From Biscogniauxia marginata (lineage: Eukaryota > Ascomycota > Sordariomycetes > Xylariales > Xylariaceae): a stretch of 64,000 nucleotides of DNA. The notes beneath the pieces are model-generated. The model was not told the origin of the DNA. It was given only the letters and a program-made list of their open reading frames with translations, and did not search any database. Of this stretch, positions 46,405 to 58,492 are shown one piece after another (positions within the stretch are counted from its first letter, which is position 1; every line of letters starts with the position of its first letter). The DNA lies in assembly GCA_022695795.1 (NCBI GenBank), contig MU404057.1, forward strand, positions 558,001 to 622,000, read 5' to 3'. Made by a program: the position numbers and the translations under genes.

Positions 46405-48543
46405 TCACTGGGGCACGTTGATCTCGTACCCAATCAGGACCTCGGTTGTGGTTCCCTCCCAGCCGCGATTGCCAGCCGTCGAGATCATGAAGCGGCTCGA
46501 GGGCTCGATGTATAAGCTGGATATGACGCCAGCACGGGGCGGGCCGGGGATGATTAGAAACGGCGGCGGCGAGTGCTTGGATGAGCTATCGGAGCGGAGA
46601 TCGTAGAGGCGCAGGATATCGTGGGACGCGCACACCAAATGGCGACCGTTGATCATGGGTCGCACGCAGCTGACAGGACCACTACCGCCGGGGAATTTGA
46701 AAACGCGCTCGGGCTGCCAGCCCGCCCGCCCGCCTCTCGCCTTCTGGATGCTGAACTCCTCCACCGTGCCGTTCCGCCGTCCGGCGTAGAGCCAGTTGCC
46801 ATCAGGACTCCAGCATGCCCCCATACACCACGGGGGGACCCCAGGCCGGTTGCCGATCCGCGCGATAGGGTTGGGCATTCGTCGATCCCAGACCCGCAAG
46901 GTTCCGTCGATCGAAGCCGAGAGGAATGTGCTATCGGAGGTCTGCGTCGTATCGTGGTGTGTCGGGGGTGGTGCTGCGAAGACGGCCGATGGCGATTGCG
47001 GCATCGCTCCTTGGGTTGCGAGCACGGTAGATTGCGACATGTTGGTATGTTCCGCTGGGAACGAACTATTGCCCGCGATTGGTACCGAGAAGTCGGGCAG
47101 TGGCGGGAGCGTAGACGATTCATTATGGTTATTTATTTCCTCCTCAAATGAGTTCAGGTTGCTGTCGCCAAATAGATTCGAATCCGGCTGGTTTGAGTCT
47201 GGAGGCGGTTGAACTGCTGGTGCGGGACCAGAGTCGGGATCGAAGGTCGGGCCAGATATGTCGAAGTCGCCAATATTACCATCGGCCTCTCTTGCTGAAT
47301 CTTGCATCATGGCCCTCGAGAATTCATTGTCATCATCGCCACCAAAAGCTCCCATGCCGTCGTTATCGCCAAAGAGATCTGACCCTCCGGTCGGGCTTCC
47401 CCCGAAAAGACTATCATGCCCTGGGCTTCCTGGGCCATTAGCCAAGCCATCTCCGTTGGCCGTCTGACCAGAGACACCATTGGTGCCAAGCCCATTCAGT
47501 TCGGGTTTGGTGTCGAAGGTGAACCCATCGTCTAGCCCAAACTTGAAGTCGCCGTCCGCGCCAGGGAGACTATTGTTGCTGAATATGGTATCGCTAGGGA
47601 GCTCTTCTTCGCTGGCCTCGGGAGGTACCGGCGCTCCGCCCATCGGTCTAATTTCGATAGCCGAAATCTGACCAATTCCGTCAAATTGCCTGACCACCGA
47701 TCCCGTGTTGAGATCCCAGTCGAATATGTTCTTGTCCCAACTTCCACTCAACACGCTCTTCTCATCGGGAGTGAGGGCCAACACACTGACAGCGTTAGAG
47801 TGTTTCTGAAGGCAGGTGATACGCTTCCCCTCGTCATGGCGAACACTGTGGAGATTGATACCCCCACTTTCAAGGCCGGAAAGAAGCCATAAGGCTTGCG
47901 AGTGTACCGCCAGGCTGTATACAGGGCTGAGAACGAGGTCCTCCTGCCTCGCGGGATGAAGTGGGGGCTCTGCGTTCTCCCAGTACGACATGAGGACGCC
48001 GGCTTTAGTGACCGAGTCGACGAAGGGATGTCGTTGCGCCACTGTCAACAGAGTCTTGCCGTTGATCGTGCTCGGCCCATCGTACTTCCTGATGTATCCG
48101 TCGCTTCCGCCGGTCATCCAGTAGCGAAGATCTGGGGTGATGGCCATGGCGTTGATGCTAGTAGCCATGGGCGCGGCCATGGTGGGCACAATATCGTACG
48201 TCTTGGCAGTCAAGTATTCGGGACGGACTGTGGGTTGCCACTTGGGCGTCGCAAGGGGCCCCGGAGTTGCCGACGTTCGAGTCACGGTAGGATTGGCGCC
48301 GGGCGCGGACCCGTTCGGCTGTTGGTCCTGGGCATCGTCCTCTTCGTCGTGTTGGTCCTGCTCATCATCTTCCTCGTCATCGTTCTCGTTCTCATTATCA
48401 TTGTCATTATCATTATCGTTGTCGAGATCATTTTCGTTGTCGTTCTCGTTGTCATACTCGTCGTCGACATCTTGCATGGTAATGTCGTCTTGCTCATGCT
48501 CATTATCCGAGCTGGCATTCGAATCGCGGTCGTAGTCGTCCAT
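46405..48543 (-). CDS. SPT8: SAGA complex WD40 subunit Spt8
   Basis: A single-exon gene of 712 aa. Residues 1-75 are an extreme Asp/Asn/Glu tract (DNENDNENDLDNDNDNDND), typical of Spt8 N-termini. WD40 repeats follow, for example SINAMAITPDLRYWMTGGSD, AVSVLALTPDEKSVLSGSWD with NIFDWD, and STFLSASIDGTLRVWDRR. An unstructured Gly/Asp/Asn-rich insertion of about 200 residues (about 310-510) splits the propeller. Spt8 is the nuclear SAGA subunit that contacts TBP and helps place it on promoters. The start codon is the first ATG, directly before the acidic tract. The acidic tract is encoded by a GA-rich microsatellite, so its length may vary between strains. Confidence 0.9.
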   Translation of the reverse strand: MDDYDRDSNASSDNEHEQDDITMQDVDDEYDNENDNENDLDNDNDNDNDNENENDDEEDDEQDQHDEEDDAQDQQPNGSAPGANPTVTRTSATPGPLATPKWQPTVRPEYLTAKTYDIVPTMAAPMATSINAMAITPDLRYWMTGGSDGYIRKYDGPSTINGKTLLTVAQRHPFVDSVTKAGVLMSYWENAEPPLHPARQEDLVLSPVYSLAVHSQALWLLSGLESGGINLHSVRHDEGKRITCLQKHSNAVSVLALTPDEKSVLSGSWDKNIFDWDLNTGSVVRQFDGIGQISAIEIRPMGGAPVPPEASEEELPSDTIFSNNSLPGADGDFKFGLDDGFTFDTKPELNGLGTNGVSGQTANGDGLANGPGSPGHDSLFGGSPTGGSDLFGDNDGMGAFGGDDDNEFSRAMMQDSAREADGNIGDFDISGPTFDPDSGPAPAVQPPPDSNQPDSNLFGDSNLNSFEEEINNHNESSTLPPLPDFSVPIAGNSSFPAEHTNMSQSTVLATQGAMPQSPSAVFAAPPPTHHDTTQTSDSTFLSASIDGTLRVWDRRMPNPIARIGNRPGVPPWCMGACWSPDGNWLYAGRRNGTVEEFSIQKARGGRAGWQPERVFKFPGGSGPVSCVRPMINGRHLVCASHDILRLYDLRSDSSSKHSPPPFLIIPGPPRAGVISSLYIEPSSRFMISTAGNRGWEGTTTEVLIGYEINVPQ

Positions 48544-49386
48544 CTCGAACAGAAGGGGGGACAGTTACAACTCGCAGCTCCGTTCCAACGAGACACGAGG
48601 CGTATATGCTGCCCTAAGTCTGTATGGCGTATGGCTAAGGGATGGTGGAAGCGATATATGTAGAACGGGGGCGACAATAGATAAGGTATGCCATCGAGAT
48701 TGAATCAAGGCTTTCCAAAGCTTGGAAGAATAACAGTTTAGCATTCAATAAACATTGGTGGAGAGAGGATGTGCCGCATTATTGTAAGATCCCAAGGACA
48801 GAAATAGGACAAAAGGTGCCTGTACTTGATTACGTGAATAGCACAGACACCTACCAAGCGTAGTAGTATAACCTAGCTAATACCGTCGTAGACAACAGTT
48901 CGGGCAATCCATGGTAGGTGAAGCTCTATTGAGGTTGAAATATGTGCAATAGAAATGTTAAGTAAGAGAGGTCCAAGCTAGCGAGGGGCATGTGGGGACT
49001 CCCAGGGGTAATATTTTATGTAAGTGGGCCCGGTGTTTTGTCGCAGCCCCTAATATTGCATACCTAGGTACCTACCTCTCAGACCCCCGATTGCCCGATC
49101 CATGCTCTGTACCGAGTATAAGAAATGTGACCTTATCTTAATACAACACCCACTTTCAACAGCTTTTTGTTCTTAGTTCCTACTTCAGCTCTGCAGCACG
49201 CGCAAGCATGCTAGGAATCCCCAATCAACTATGCATGTCGTTGCTTCACCGTTCAACATGAACTTGTACGGGTTTTCTTATAACTCTGATTGATTACGCG
49301 ACAGACGCTAACGTCTTGGTTGATACTAATTCGTCTCTGCTATCTTCCTCGCTTTCTCAGGTTCCACCGCTCAGAGCACGAAATTA
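48544..49386. other. intergenic region
   Basis: About 840 bases between the SPT8 start and the 3' end of the next minus-strand gene. It should hold the SPT8 promoter. TACCTAGGTACCTACCT at 49060-49076 is one of the window's recurrent palindromic motifs. No gene is supported. Confidence 0.35.
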
Positions 49387-50945
49387 TCAACCTGCCTGAT
49401 AGATGGCCAGAGCATTCACATATGGGTTGATCTGAGTCAGATTGAAAGGTGTCACGTAGAGATCGCGGTCGGTGATGGCCAAAAAGATGGTGCCGTTGAT
49501 CCCCGGATCACCTTCATACGTGGAAGCGTTGGGTTGGATTGTATACGCCGTGTTGCCACTGATATTCGTGAGAAGGGAATACGTGACATTTAACTGCGAA
49601 ACCCAGGCGGCAAATTTCGGAGCGCCCGCCGTAGTTGATGTGATGTAGCTGTTGTTCGGACCGATGGGTTGGCCGGGCTCGTCCCACGAGAGGAAGACCT
49701 GGCGTCCGGGATATGACAATGGGATCGAACGATTCTGCGTGACTGCAGAAAAGGGAGTCAGTACTTGCTACATTTGGACTGTTTTTAACCCGTGAGACGT
49801 GTCTCGGGAGCAAAAACTCATGCAACAAGCCAGAATAGGCATGTTTCACTCATGAGACAGGCCATAAGGGGTAATGAAGAACTCCGGAATAGCTCACTAG
49901 CTGGTCCGCAATCCTCTACCTTGCTGCTGGCATTTAAGCAGGCGTCCGAACTAGAGATGTCGTCCGTGCTCAGCGTGTTCGCATAGCCGCCTGTCGTTTC
50001 ATTCCATACGTTCGATCCGTCGATGCGAGCAGGATTGGGCTGGTTAAGTATATTTAGAGACGGGAAATTCTCCCATATCAATCGTGTCTGGTTTTCGGGA
50101 CATGACGAGATATACGGGGCCAGCAGAGTCCACGCCCACGACTGGGGCACCCCAATTTCAAACCACAGCGGCATTGGGAACAATCCATCAAATTGGCGGA
50201 AGATCATCTGCTGCCGAGCCTCTGTCGAGATTGACTGTAAGAGGAGCTGAGCAGTTTCTCGGGAATCTAAATGATTCAGGAAGCCGTATACGCCAGATTC
50301 ACCCCAGCGAGTCAACTTCTGGCTGAAGTCGATGTACTCTCGCACGTTCATTGTCGGGTAATTATACGTGCACTGAACCGGTGCCTCAGAGCCCAGTATA
50401 TTTGTGAGGAGGGTCGCGTGACCTGTCTCTTGTTCAGCCATGAATTCGAGGAGGAATCTATCCTCGGCATTGAGGCCGACCGCTTCGAAGTCTTCAACCG
50501 AGTAGGCTGCCAGACCCCAGCGGAAAAGGTCAAGTTCAATCCACTCCTGGTAGAGAGCCAACGCCACAGATTCATAGTCAAAGTCGCTTTGCACCCGATA
50601 CACGGGCTCCGAACCGTTCGTGCCTAAGCCACCGCCCGGCGTGTATGGAGCTGGCTGCGGCTGGTGAAGCTTCCCATCGGACGGATACTCAAACTTGTAA
50701 GACTCCGGCGGCAATACTGGTACTGACGCAGCCAGTACAGTCGTCGAAAGAGCCCCTGTAGTGGTCGCTGGCGGTCCTGTATAAGCTCCATGGGAGGTGA
50801 CATCGGTGACCGGCACAGTCTCTGCTGTCACAGATGCTACGGACGAGACAGTAGTGGTCGGTACGGAGATAATGGGTACGGCGAGAGAGCCCGATATGAA
50901 GGCTAGGATGCTGGCACGTGCTGATACCATGATCGCTTTACACAT
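49387..50945 (-). CDS. Rds1-like secreted protein with ferritin-like fold
   Basis: Two exons, 50945-49898 and 49742-49387, are joined over a 155-nt intron (GTGAGC donor, CTGCAG acceptor) and give 467 aa. A hydrophobic signal-like N-terminus (ASILAFISGSLAVPII) is followed by a Thr/Val/Ser-rich linker (about 25-80). The ferritin-like helical domain follows, with ALYQEWIELDLFRWGLAAY and FLLEFMAEQETGHATLLTNI, which carry the paired Glu and E..GH pattern of metal-binding helices. The C-terminal part (PLSYPGRQVFLSWDEPG, GAPKFAAWVSQLNVTY) is characteristic of proteins related to fission yeast Rds1, a stress- and nutrient-responsive protein of unclear biochemical role. Several Asn-X-Thr sites fit secretion. 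An alternative start lies five codons downstream. Confidence 0.85.
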
Positions 50946-52854
50946 TAGATATGAGGGTGCGGAGATGAAGGCTCAACACCCTAGCTGAGTTCGACAGGAA
51001 GGAGATGATTTATATGCCCATGTCTACCGACTCGGTAATCCTGAGGAGACTGGATTCCCCTCTGTGGTAGCACCCTCGAATGGCAACGCTGTATCCGAGT
51101 GTGGTCAGTCGACAGCGTCATCGCTGAGCTTGGGCAAGGGAAGGTATGTACTACTAGAAACTACAGTAGTTCATTTTGATAGTCCGGGTCTGTAACCAAC
51201 AAATGACATGTACGCCGAACTATGCCACAGGAGTTACGTTGCCAGGACGTAGTCGAGCAGCGGGTCGGCGAATGATGACCGCAAGACCTGTAGTTACATA
51301 TGTACGTCGGCACCGAAGTTATGTAGATAGCATAGCTGTAGCTAACAAAACACCACCACATCCGATCATTGCTTTGTTGTTATGCGGTCGGAAAGCCACT
51401 TGATTGGCTATCATGTATACATATTAGAGTCAAGTACATCATGAGGCTCTTTCCTAACCGTAAAGGCCCGTACCATAAATGCACGGCCTATACACCGAAA
51501 AGCCGCCCGGGATATACCTAGTTCAGATACTTCGGACCCGGTCTTATAACCTAGATCTAGGTTAGATCGTAAGGTTTTTCTATCCCGGATCCTATTAAAG
51601 ACGACAACAATTCGTCGAGTTTACGCGAGCGTGGGGGGGGGGGGGGGGGGGGGGGAAAGCCAAAACGATAAAAAACAAAAAAAAAAATATACAAAAATGG
51701 GGTTTAAAAACAATTTCAAAAACAAATAAAAAAAAAAACCNNNNNNNNNNGGCCCCCCCCCCCCCCCCCCCCAAAGCGACAACGTGATGCAACAACAATC
51801 TAAATTTTCCTCTCTTGCGTTTTATATCCATTTCGAATTCCATGAACTAATAAGTCGCCATGACGGGTTACGATTCTTAAATGGCTACCTGTGCATAACC
51901 TAATGGTGACGTCGAGGAGATATAGGCAAAAGCAGAGTTTACGCCACAAACTGGATGCCGTGCTTATAGTGCGCCCTGTCTTTCTCCCGACGTTATTCGC
52001 ATGCCGTGTGAACACATGAGTCCGACAGTCGAAACATCACTTATCTAAACCCGACCTCGCTGTACACATTTCCGGACAGAAGATGCACCGTCAGCCGTAA
52101 GGTAGCCTATTTTCGACTTCAAACTAGACAATAGTCGGGGTCCCAGTTCCCAAATTTGTAAATTTAAGCGCTGTCCTCGTTTCTGTGTCGGGAATTTTCA
52201 CATGGAAAAGTAAAGTCAAGTTGGAAAGAAAAGACTTTTCCTGACGATGCATCATGCCGGCTATCTCTCGAACATATAATCTAGGATATTCTGCATTGAG
52301 GCTTGTAATGAGGAGTGAATCCATTTTTGCTAACAATATCCAGATGTGTGAGCTAGTATTATATGATTATCCCTTGCGAGATTCAACCCTGTACACGCAT
52401 TGACCGCAAGAATTGTCTTAGGTTCGCAATGTGGTTCTATATTAAGTCGATCTTGTCGATTTGCAGAACAACTGCCAGACTAACCAGGTGATCTGTTATC
52501 GAACCCCCCAACCCCCTCCTGTATTCGGAAGGTCCCAGATTGTCCCTGGAGAAACGACCCCGTTGAAAAGCACTGGGGAGGGTCGTAATGATAATCTTAT
52601 ACATCAGTTATGTATCATATGCAGGTAGGTAGTCAGGCTAGCGAACATCTAGATTGGTAAAGTTGCTCCTACGCGTGCAAACTTACACAATATTTCTTTC
52701 TTTCCCCTTTCATAACTTGATATAACTTGATTGGACTGGTTTGAATTTTTATAGGGGGTAGCTAAGTAGGATCCTTAGGTTAGGCTGCTTTAGTTCACCG
52801 AGCCAACCTAAGAGGTTCTGCATATGAGTTAGGTGTATTACACCTACATCTTAT
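50946..52854. other. intergenic region with an assembly gap
   Basis: About 1.9 kb between divergent genes, so it holds two promoters. A 10-N gap with homopolymer flanks interrupts it at 51741. The part before the mannosidase has CAGGTAGGTAG at 52623 and a GAGTTAGGTGTATTACACCT segment just upstream of the start. No gene is supported. Confidence 0.4.
51741..51750. other. assembly gap (10 N)
   Basis: Ten undetermined bases. The left flank has a run of 23 G (51633-51655) and then A-rich low-complexity sequence; the right flank has 20 C (51753-51772). The flanking bases are probably unreliable, and the true gap length is unknown. Confidence 0.95.
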
Positions 52855-55287
52855 ATGACTGAGATGACTTCCCCACAATGGCAACTCATTCCCCTCCTCC
52901 AGCTCCTCATCTTTCCCCTCACAATTCTGTGCGCCGATGATGTTCTCCAGTTCATCGATCCCCTCATCGGCAGCACGAATGGGGGAAACGTCTTTGCGGG
53001 TGCCACACGGCCGTACGCCCTAGCAAAGCCCGTTGCGGACGTCGACGGGCAGAACACGGGCGGCTTCGCGACCGACGATTCGAACATCGTCGGCTTCTCC
53101 TCCGTGCACGACTCGGGAACGGGAGGTAACCCGAGCCTGGGAAACTTTCCGCTCTTCCCTCAAGTTTGTCCAGGAGACGAAGTGAATAACTGCAATTTCC
53201 GTATCGGGGACCGTGCGACTCATTATGTCGCCGACTCTGTCGTTTCGCGGCCGGGCTATTTTGGCGTGGAGATGGTGTCAGGGGTGAAGGCCATCATGAC
53301 CTCGAGCGAACACGCCGCACTCTACCGGTTCGAGTTCCCGGCTGGAGACGACCAACATCCACTAGTATTGCTCGACCTCACAGATCTATGGAAAAGTCGC
53401 CAGAATGCGAGTATCAGCGTTGATGCCGGCACCGGAAAGCTGAAAGGGAACGGCACGTTTCTCCCAAGCTTCGGGGCTGGATCATATGTAATGCACTTCT
53501 GTGTCGATTTCTTCGGCGGTGAAGTCTTCGATAATGGTGTGTGGGTCAATAGTCGCGGTGGCACCGATCCAAAGGAGCTATACGTAACCCGTGGTTTCAA
53601 CCTGTTCTATCTAGAAGCCGGTGGATGGGCACGATTTCAGGGCTTGGCGAACAACACCCTGATCGCTAGAATGGGTATCAGCTTCATCAGTGCCGACCAG
53701 GCGTGCGAGAGCGCACAAGCCGAAATACCCGACCCGGTCAGCGACTTCGACAGGTTGGTGGCGGAGACGGAAGACGCGTGGAGGGGGAAGCTGAGCCCGG
53801 TATCTGTCAACGCCGGTGGCGCAAGCGAGGATCTCCAGACCAGCTTCTGGAGCGGCCTCTATCGCACGATGATCTCCCCTCAGAATTACACGGCCGAGAA
53901 CCCCAAGTGGGACAGTGGGATTCCATATTTTGACTCGTTCTACTGTATCTGGGATTCGTTCCGCGTACAGCACCCCATACTTACGATCATAGATCCGGAG
54001 GCCCAGATTCAAATGGTCAATTCGCTTCTGGACATGTATCAGCACGAAGGATGGCTGCCTGACTGCCACATGTCTCTATGCGATGGGTGGACACAGGGTG
54101 GATCTAACGCCGACGTGGTGCTTGTTGATGCATTCGTAAAGAATCTGACGGGGATCGACTGGGAGCTTGCTCTCAAGGCCGTCATTCAAGACGCCGAAGT
54201 CGAACCGCTGGAGTGGGCTTACCATGGGCGCGGTGGCCTCCAAAGCTGGAAGGACCTCTTATACATCCCCTACCTCGACTTTGATCCCGTTGGTTTCGGA
54301 ACCAACTCGCGAAGCATCTCAAGAACGTTAGAGTATGCGTACAATGATTACTGTCTAGGTACTCTGGCACGGGGGCTAGGATATGAGGATCTATACGATA
54401 AATACGTGACAAGAAGCGCTAATTGGCAGTATCTATGGAACGCACAGCAGGATTCTGCCATCAACGGCGATGATACGGGATTCAGGGGCTTCTTCCAGCC
54501 GAAGTATCAAAACGGCAGCTGGGGCTTCCAGGACCCGATTGCATGTTCAGCGCTCGCCGATTTCTGCTCATTGACGACGAATCCGAGCGAGACATTCGAA
54601 GCGAGCATATGGCAGTATCAATTGTAAGTCTGTGAACCCCAATCGGGGAGTGCAAGCAAGGCTGTCGTGGAGGAAGAAGCTGACCGGTTTACCTTGAGTC
54701 TCGTACCTCAATCAATGTCCGTCTTAATCGGCCTGATGGGGGCCGAGGAGCCCTTCATAGAGCGGCTCGACTTCTTCCACACGTCGGGGCTTGCGGATAT
54801 TTCCAACGAGCCCGTCTTCTCGACCGTGTACTTATACCACTACGCCGGGCGTCCGGGGTTGTCGACTAAACGTCTTCACACTTACATTCCTTCGGCTTTC
54901 AACACGTCGCATGGCGGGCTGCCGGGCAACGACGACTCGGGGTCCATGGGCGGATTCGTGGTGTTTGGAATGCTTGGCCTCTTCCCCATCGCGGGGCAGG
55001 ATGTATATCTCATCTCGGCTCCCTTCTTCGAAGAGGTGAATGTCACGAGCCCGCTGACGGGCAAGACGGCACGGATCAAGACGGTGGGATTCGACGCTGA
55101 GTACGAGAATATCTACGTACAGAATGTCACGGTCAACGGGCAGCCCTGGACGAAGTCGTGGATCGGGCACGCTCTATTCAGCGAAGGTTGGACGATAGAG
55201 TTGGTTCTCGGAAACCAGGAGTCTGGCTGGGGTACCAAGAAGGAAGATCGACCTCCGAGCTGGGGTGAGGCGACGGTAGTGATGTAG
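52855..55287 (+). CDS. glycoside hydrolase family 92 (alpha-1,2-mannosidase-type), secreted
   Basis: Two exons, 52855-54623 and 54699-55287, are joined over a 75-nt intron (GTAAGT donor, GCTGAC branch) to give 785 aa. The N-terminus has a hydrophobic signal (LIPLLQLLIFPLTILCA), and the mature protein starts near DDVLQFIDPLIGS. Family hallmarks are VFAGATRPYALAKP, GFSSVHDSGTGG, FYCIWDSFRVQHP and GWLPDCHMSLCDGWTQGGSNAD, the last in the conserved active-site barrel. GH92 enzymes are calcium-dependent exo-mannosidases that trim alpha-linked mannose from glycoproteins or mannans. Fungal genomes usually carry several secreted copies. Linkage specificity cannot be read from the sequence. Confidence 0.9.
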
Positions 55288-55806
55288 ATAAAAAGAATGC
55301 TTGATTGGCTATGTACCTCCTACATTTAGGTAAGGTAGGTGTACATGTACCTAAGATATGTACCATGTATGCTACATGGTGGTACATCTTTGAAAGGGAT
55401 GTTGGTATTAGTGGCTGAGAGCACTGGAGGTCACATGGTTTGGTGTGGCCTGCAATTAGTCCCTAGGTACCTATAGGTATGTACCTACCTACCTTGCCAC
55501 TCAAGGCATTGTTCTCAGCTATTGGCCACCAAAACGGAGCACCGTAGAGGAGACCTAAGCGCTAAGAATACATACCTAAGTACCTAATTATCTCTATCGT
55601 GCCTACCTAGTAAGTGCATCGCGATTCAAACCTCGTTGAACTTGAGACGTTCTTTCCAGTGTACCTACCTACCTCCTAATCTTTGGCGGGTTTTCCCCCA
55701 TCATCTATCTTCCTTTCAGGACACACATTACGACTTTCATCGGCTTCTAGCAGTTTAGGTACCTAACTCGATAAACTAGCACACGGTCGGATACCTATTC
55801 TTCACG
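55288..55806. promoter_or_regulatory. intergenic region dense in TAGGTACCTA-type motifs
   Basis: Between the mannosidase and the SWIM/RING gene. Words such as TAGGTAAGGTAGGTGTAC (55328), CCTAGGTACCTATAGGTATG (55463), TACCTAAGTACCTAATTA (55572) and TACCTACCTACCTCC (55661) recur. They are palindromic and repeated, as often seen in promoters of Pezizomycotina. Whether a factor binds them is not known from the sequence. Confidence 0.4.
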
Positions 55807-56969
55807 ATGGGCGCCGAATCTAAACCTACCACTTCTGGTACGACAACAGCACGTTCTTCTCGAAAGCGCAAACTCCCAGATGCCTGGACTGCTACCAATG
55901 GCCAGAGCGAAGTAGACCCCCAAACGACGAGGAAGGACAAGGTAGAGCGCGAGGAGAAACGCCTTAGAAGGTCAGCCAGGACGAACTCCCAAGTCCCCAG
56001 TCAAGGCCGACCCCGAGACACGAGTTCAGGTATTGACGTCGCATTTTCCATACCCACAGGTTTCGAGCCAAGCCCCCTCAGAACTTCGGGGTCGTATACG
56101 AGCGCGCCACATCGCAGAGGTCTGGCTATATCCCCTCGCCTCGGCTCCTTGTGTTGGCCATCAAACTAACACGCATCATACCCCAGATTCTACGTACTCG
56201 GAAGGTCGCGCTCGGGCACCGCTACGTGTCCTGAAGAATCCGTCGAGCTGACGGGCTCTACCGGCAACATCTACGTCGTTCATATCGCCCAGCAGCCCAC
56301 TTGCACCTGTCCTCACGCCCGGAATGGTCACCAATGCAAGCATGTTCTATATGTTAGTACTTCTTTTAAGAGTCCCTAGAATGCTTGGTTTGTTCCTGAC
56401 CACTGCGTTGTAGGTCATGTCGAGAGTGCTTCGTGCGCGGTTTGACCTGGTTTACCAGCTTGCGCTCTTGTCGACCGAGCTCCAAGAGATCTTCCAGAAT
56501 GCACCCTCCATCGAGGCCAGCGATGAGGCAAGCGGGGAAGAACGGGACAGGAACCGCAAGGCTGTAGAGGGCGACTGCCCCATCTGCTTCATGCCATTTG
56601 AAGGTGCCGAAGACACCGTCTACTGTCGTGCAACTTGTGGTCAGAATATGCACAAAGAATGCTTCGAGATGTGGGCTGCAACCAAGCGCCAGAGCGCCAG
56701 GGATCAAGTCACTTGTCCTATGTGTCGAACGCCGTGGCAGGGAGACGATGACATGGTCAAGAAGATCAAGAGCGCGGGCCTTGCCGGCCCAAATGGTTAT
56801 GTGAACGTTGCTAATCAGCTTGGCATCAGTCAAGAGCGAGGTATGAAAGCAGGCGTAGACCCATCTTAGGGACAAACGACTACTAACATGATCCGCAGAC
56901 GAAAGTACTTATTACAAGGGTCCTCGCCGCGGTCAACGATCGCGCTGGCCCTCGTGGCCTGATTCTTAA
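55807..56969 (+). CDS. SWIM- and RING-type zinc-finger protein, probable E3 ubiquitin ligase
   Basis: Five exons are inferred, 55807-55970, 56060-56119, 56187-56352, 56414-56840 and 56899-56969, with frame kept throughout to give 295 aa. The first donor (GTCAGC) and second donor (GTCTGG) are weak, but the junctions restore family sequence. The basic N-terminus (RSSRKRKLP, EEKRLRR) suggests nuclear location. A SWIM finger, CTCPHARNGHQCKH, lies at about 115-130. It is followed by RVLRARFDLVYQLALLSTEL and a RING finger (CPICFMPF ... CGQNMHKECFEMW ... CPMCRTPW). SWIM plus RING is the architecture of MEX/ZSWIM2-like ubiquitin ligases, widespread in fungi. The substrate is unknown. Confidence 0.85.
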
Positions 56970-57535
56970 ATCGAACTCTGACAATCCTGACAACCACGCC
57001 GTCCTGCAGAGACTCAATAAGTTTCTACGCTAGCATATCCTTCACGAGCTCTTGCTTGTGAGGCGTAAGTTGTTCATATCTAAACAACAGAATTAGAGCC
57101 GTCTATCAATAGATTTAGAAGACCTACGCTACTAGGATGGAGTGGTTACGGTATCATGGCCATTCTAGAGATAAATCTCGCCTATCACCACAACCTGCGA
57201 TACGAGGGAGAGGATGCAATGTGTTATTCCAAGGGTAAGTCTGGATAGGTGGGCGAAGCACATATATTTAAAGAAGCTCATTGTTTGGACCGAATAGCAG
57301 AACCATAGCCCCCCATATTTCAATACTAGTGGTCCACGGAAGGATTTGCATCATGAAGCAAAATTCTCTTCGTGTGAGCAATCTAGCTATTTGAATAGAT
57401 TCTAAGCAGTACAGTCATACAACCGGGGATGGATAGTCTTGTCAAAGAAAGATAATCGTCAGGTACGCAATTAACTGCTATATTTTCGTTACATAAGGAG
57501 ATGAAATATCGGCTTTTATTCTTGATGTCTCACAT
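56970..57535. other. intergenic region between convergent genes
   Basis: About 570 bases that should hold two 3' untranslated regions. No gene, RNA or repeat is recognised. Confidence 0.4.
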
Positions 57536-58492
57536 TTACTTTCTGTCGCGCTCCATTTTCATCTTCTTATCTTCCTCTTCGTCTTTTGGCACCTTTACAA
57601 TTGTAGGGACAGTGACGGCATTGAGCTTTCGAAAGGCCTAGGTCTTAGTTAGCAGCAAGAAGGGCAAAAAGACAATAACCCTCTTGGTCACAGGTGACTG
57701 AAGTCTCCTCACCCAGAATGGCCACCACCAACTCACGCTACAAAAAATCCACCAGCTCCACTCGAATCCCATCCTCACTGTCCACCGGAGCGAGCGCAAA
57801 GGCACGTGTCTCAGGGGAAAGCTCACCTCGCTGACGCTGCCCTCGGGAAGCTGACCGTTCCACTTATCCTCGACCTTGTCTATCTTGCCGTCCGTGCCGA
57901 CGTGGATGCGCACGACCGAGTCGACGATCTGCTCCTTCCCAATAGCCTTAACCACATATTTATTCGATAGATTCAGCTCGATAGGGTTCCCAGACGATAT
58001 CACGGCATGGCTTTGGATCTGGATTGGGCTGAACAGCGCGGGTAGGCCGTACCACTGGGCTGCGAACCGGTCATAACCCTGAGCGATGGTCAGGGGGTCC
58101 GTGAAGGTGGCATTGCGTGACCAGAGTGAGAGATGGCGCAGGGTCGGGTTACCTTCGAAGAGCTGGCGTGCTTATGGGTTAGCATCATTCCAGCCAGTAG
58201 GGCAGCTGGGTTGACGAACATCGAGAACGCTGCCCACGATCACTCTCTGCTGAGGCGACAGTTTGACCCCGGGATTCTCGTTGATGGCGGTATTCTTAAT
58301 ACTGGGCGACTCGAGCGACGGCGAAGCAGCTGAGGGGCCTCCATGGGCCCGGGCTGTCGAAGAAGGAGTGCTGGTCGTCATTGTCTTGTGGCGGTAGTCA
58401 GGACTGTAGTTCCCGAGCAGCGAGCGTGTTGGTTTAGAAAGTACACGTAATAACGATGCGGATGTGTGAGCGGAAGCTATCCGTGAAAACAT
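57536..58492 (-). CDS. conserved fungal protein, probably mitochondrial, NTF2/SnoaL-like
   Basis: Three exons, 58492-58220, 58162-57827 and 57637-57536, splice in frame to 236 aa; the second intron has a GTGAGC donor and a CCTAG acceptor. The first residues (MFSRIASAHTSASLLRVLSK) are Arg/Ser-rich and lack acids, fitting a mitochondrial presequence. The core, LFEGNPTLRHLSLWSRNATF, then FAAQWYGLPALFSPI and DGKIDKVEDKWNG, has the helix-then-strands pattern of small NTF2/SnoaL-like folds. The tail is highly charged (DEEEDKKMKMERDRK). I recognise it as a conserved uncharacterised fungal family; the fold assignment is inference. Confidence 0.75.
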
